Source: CAKMZU01 sp965248335 (lineage in GTDB: Bacteria > Pseudomonadota > Gammaproteobacteria > Pseudomonadales > DT-91). From it: DNA of 64,000 nucleotides. The stretch covers positions 2,046,001-2,110,000 of the forward strand of contig CBDFIY010000003.1 in the NCBI GenBank assembly GCA_965248335.1. The letters run 5' to 3'. Positions 63,628 to 64,000 of this stretch are shown one piece after another. Each line of letters starts with the position of its first letter. The first letter of the stretch is position 1. The notes below the pieces were generated by a model. It was not told the origin of the DNA. It was given only the letters and a program-made list of their open reading frames with translations, and did no database searches. The translations under genes and the position numbers were made by a program.

Positions 63628-64000
63628 ATGAAGACAGATGACGCTATCCCATTTTTTTCTGAAAGACAACTTTCAGGCTTAGACATCACGACCAGTGAGA
63701 TCATTAACAGTATTGAGGTATTAATTAAAAAAAGTGAAAATAAAACAGCTTGGAGCGCACCCGTAGCAACAATCTTACCAGAGGATGGTCGCTATATGAT
63801 GGCAGCGCTTGCTGCCGCGGATAGCCCCTCTTTGCTTGCCGTTAAAACCGTTGTCCTCAACCCACAAAACCCCAAACATGGCCTCCCCCAAATCAACGGG
63901 CTAGTGACTATGCTTGATAGCTGTAGCGGGCTCCCCATTGCAATACTTGATGGCAACTGGGTAACGGCTATCCGTACTGCTGGCTTAAGTGCAACAGCGG
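63628..64000 (+). CDS. Ornithine cyclodeaminase / mu-crystallin family protein, 5' part
   Basis: The reading frame runs from the ATG at 63628 to the edge of the window without a stop (124 codons seen), so the gene is incomplete here. The visible part has the family layout: a beta-strand N-terminus, TAWSAPVATILPEDGRYMMAALAA, VKTVVLNPQNPKHGLPQINGLVTMLDSCSGLPIAILDGNWVTAIRTAGLSA. The GNWVTAIRTAG block precedes the NAD-binding domain. Members make proline from ornithine, reduce ketimines or act as alanine dehydrogenases; which one cannot be told. It lies 69 bases after the RHS gene. Confidence 0.85.
   Translation, partial: MKTDDAIPFFSERQLSGLDITTSEIINSIEVLIKKSENKTAWSAPVATILPEDGRYMMAALAAADSPSLLAVKTVVLNPQNPKHGLPQINGLVTMLDSCSGLPIAILDGNWVTAIRTAGLSATA

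Noticed and set aside
1..64000. tRNA or rRNA genes
   Set aside because: Read for cloverleaf arms and conserved rRNA segments on both strands; none was found that I could support.

Overview
The window looks like the chromosome of a moderately AT-rich gammaproteobacterium. The evidence is a complete ccmABCDEFGH cytochrome c maturation cluster, a ppsA/ppsR pair, phoBR, rsmC, rluA, rsmE, purU, ppnP and edd. Methylmalonyl-CoA mutase and epimerase, mmsA, several acyl-CoA dehydrogenases and an HsaA-type monooxygenase suggest a heterotroph that degrades branched or steroid-like carbon through propionyl-CoA. That lifestyle, and any placement near marine Cellvibrionales/Spongiibacteraceae-type bacteria, is inference.

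Layout. 0.2-1 kb: secreted protein of unknown function. 1-6.7 kb: ccm operon (minus). 6.9-8 kb: two small unknown genes. 8.2-17.4 kb: edd, rluA, a large orphan lipoprotein, rsmE, an OPA-type transporter and a GT-C-like membrane protein. 17.9-23.1 kb: mce-scpA (minus), a 3-beta-HSD-like reductase and an acyl-CoA dehydrogenase. 23.2-26.5 kb: rsmC, a membrane FHA protein and a lipoprotein. 26.5-29.7 kb: an island made only of mobile DNA. 29.7-36.2 kb: phoRB, then purU and ppnP, with an IS630-type element and an IS4-type element. 36.5-39.2 kb: a modular leucine-rich-repeat lipoprotein. 39.3-42.9 kb: Rieske protein, ppsA and ppsR. 43-51.8 kb: a second IS630-type copy, a DAHP synthase, an unknown gene, a DmdC-like acyl-CoA dehydrogenase, a CsaA-like protein and a lipoprotein gene broken by an IS. 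52-58.3 kb: HsaA-like oxygenase, copper ATPase, PNPOx-like protein and mmsA. 58.7-64 kb: a secreted RHS protein and the start of an ornithine-cyclodeaminase-family gene.

The most interesting content is the mobile DNA. Five complete ISs (two identical-protein ISAzo13-like copies, two copies of a 1096-bp IS630-type element, one 1211-bp IS630-type element with a frameshifted transposase) plus an IS4 element and an IS1595 remnant can be delimited to the base from inverted repeats and target duplications (six complete ISs in all). Two different miniature elements (MITE1, MITE2) carry the terminal repeats of the two IS630-type elements, and each is found directly abutting its presumed parent at one shared TA. 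One ISAzo13-like copy has inserted behind a strong Pho box into codon 19/20 of a choice-of-anchor-I-type lipoprotein gene. Removing the IS and one TAA duplication restores an exact 566-residue reading frame. With phoB carrying its own Pho box nearby, this looks like a recently lost Pho-regulon surface protein.
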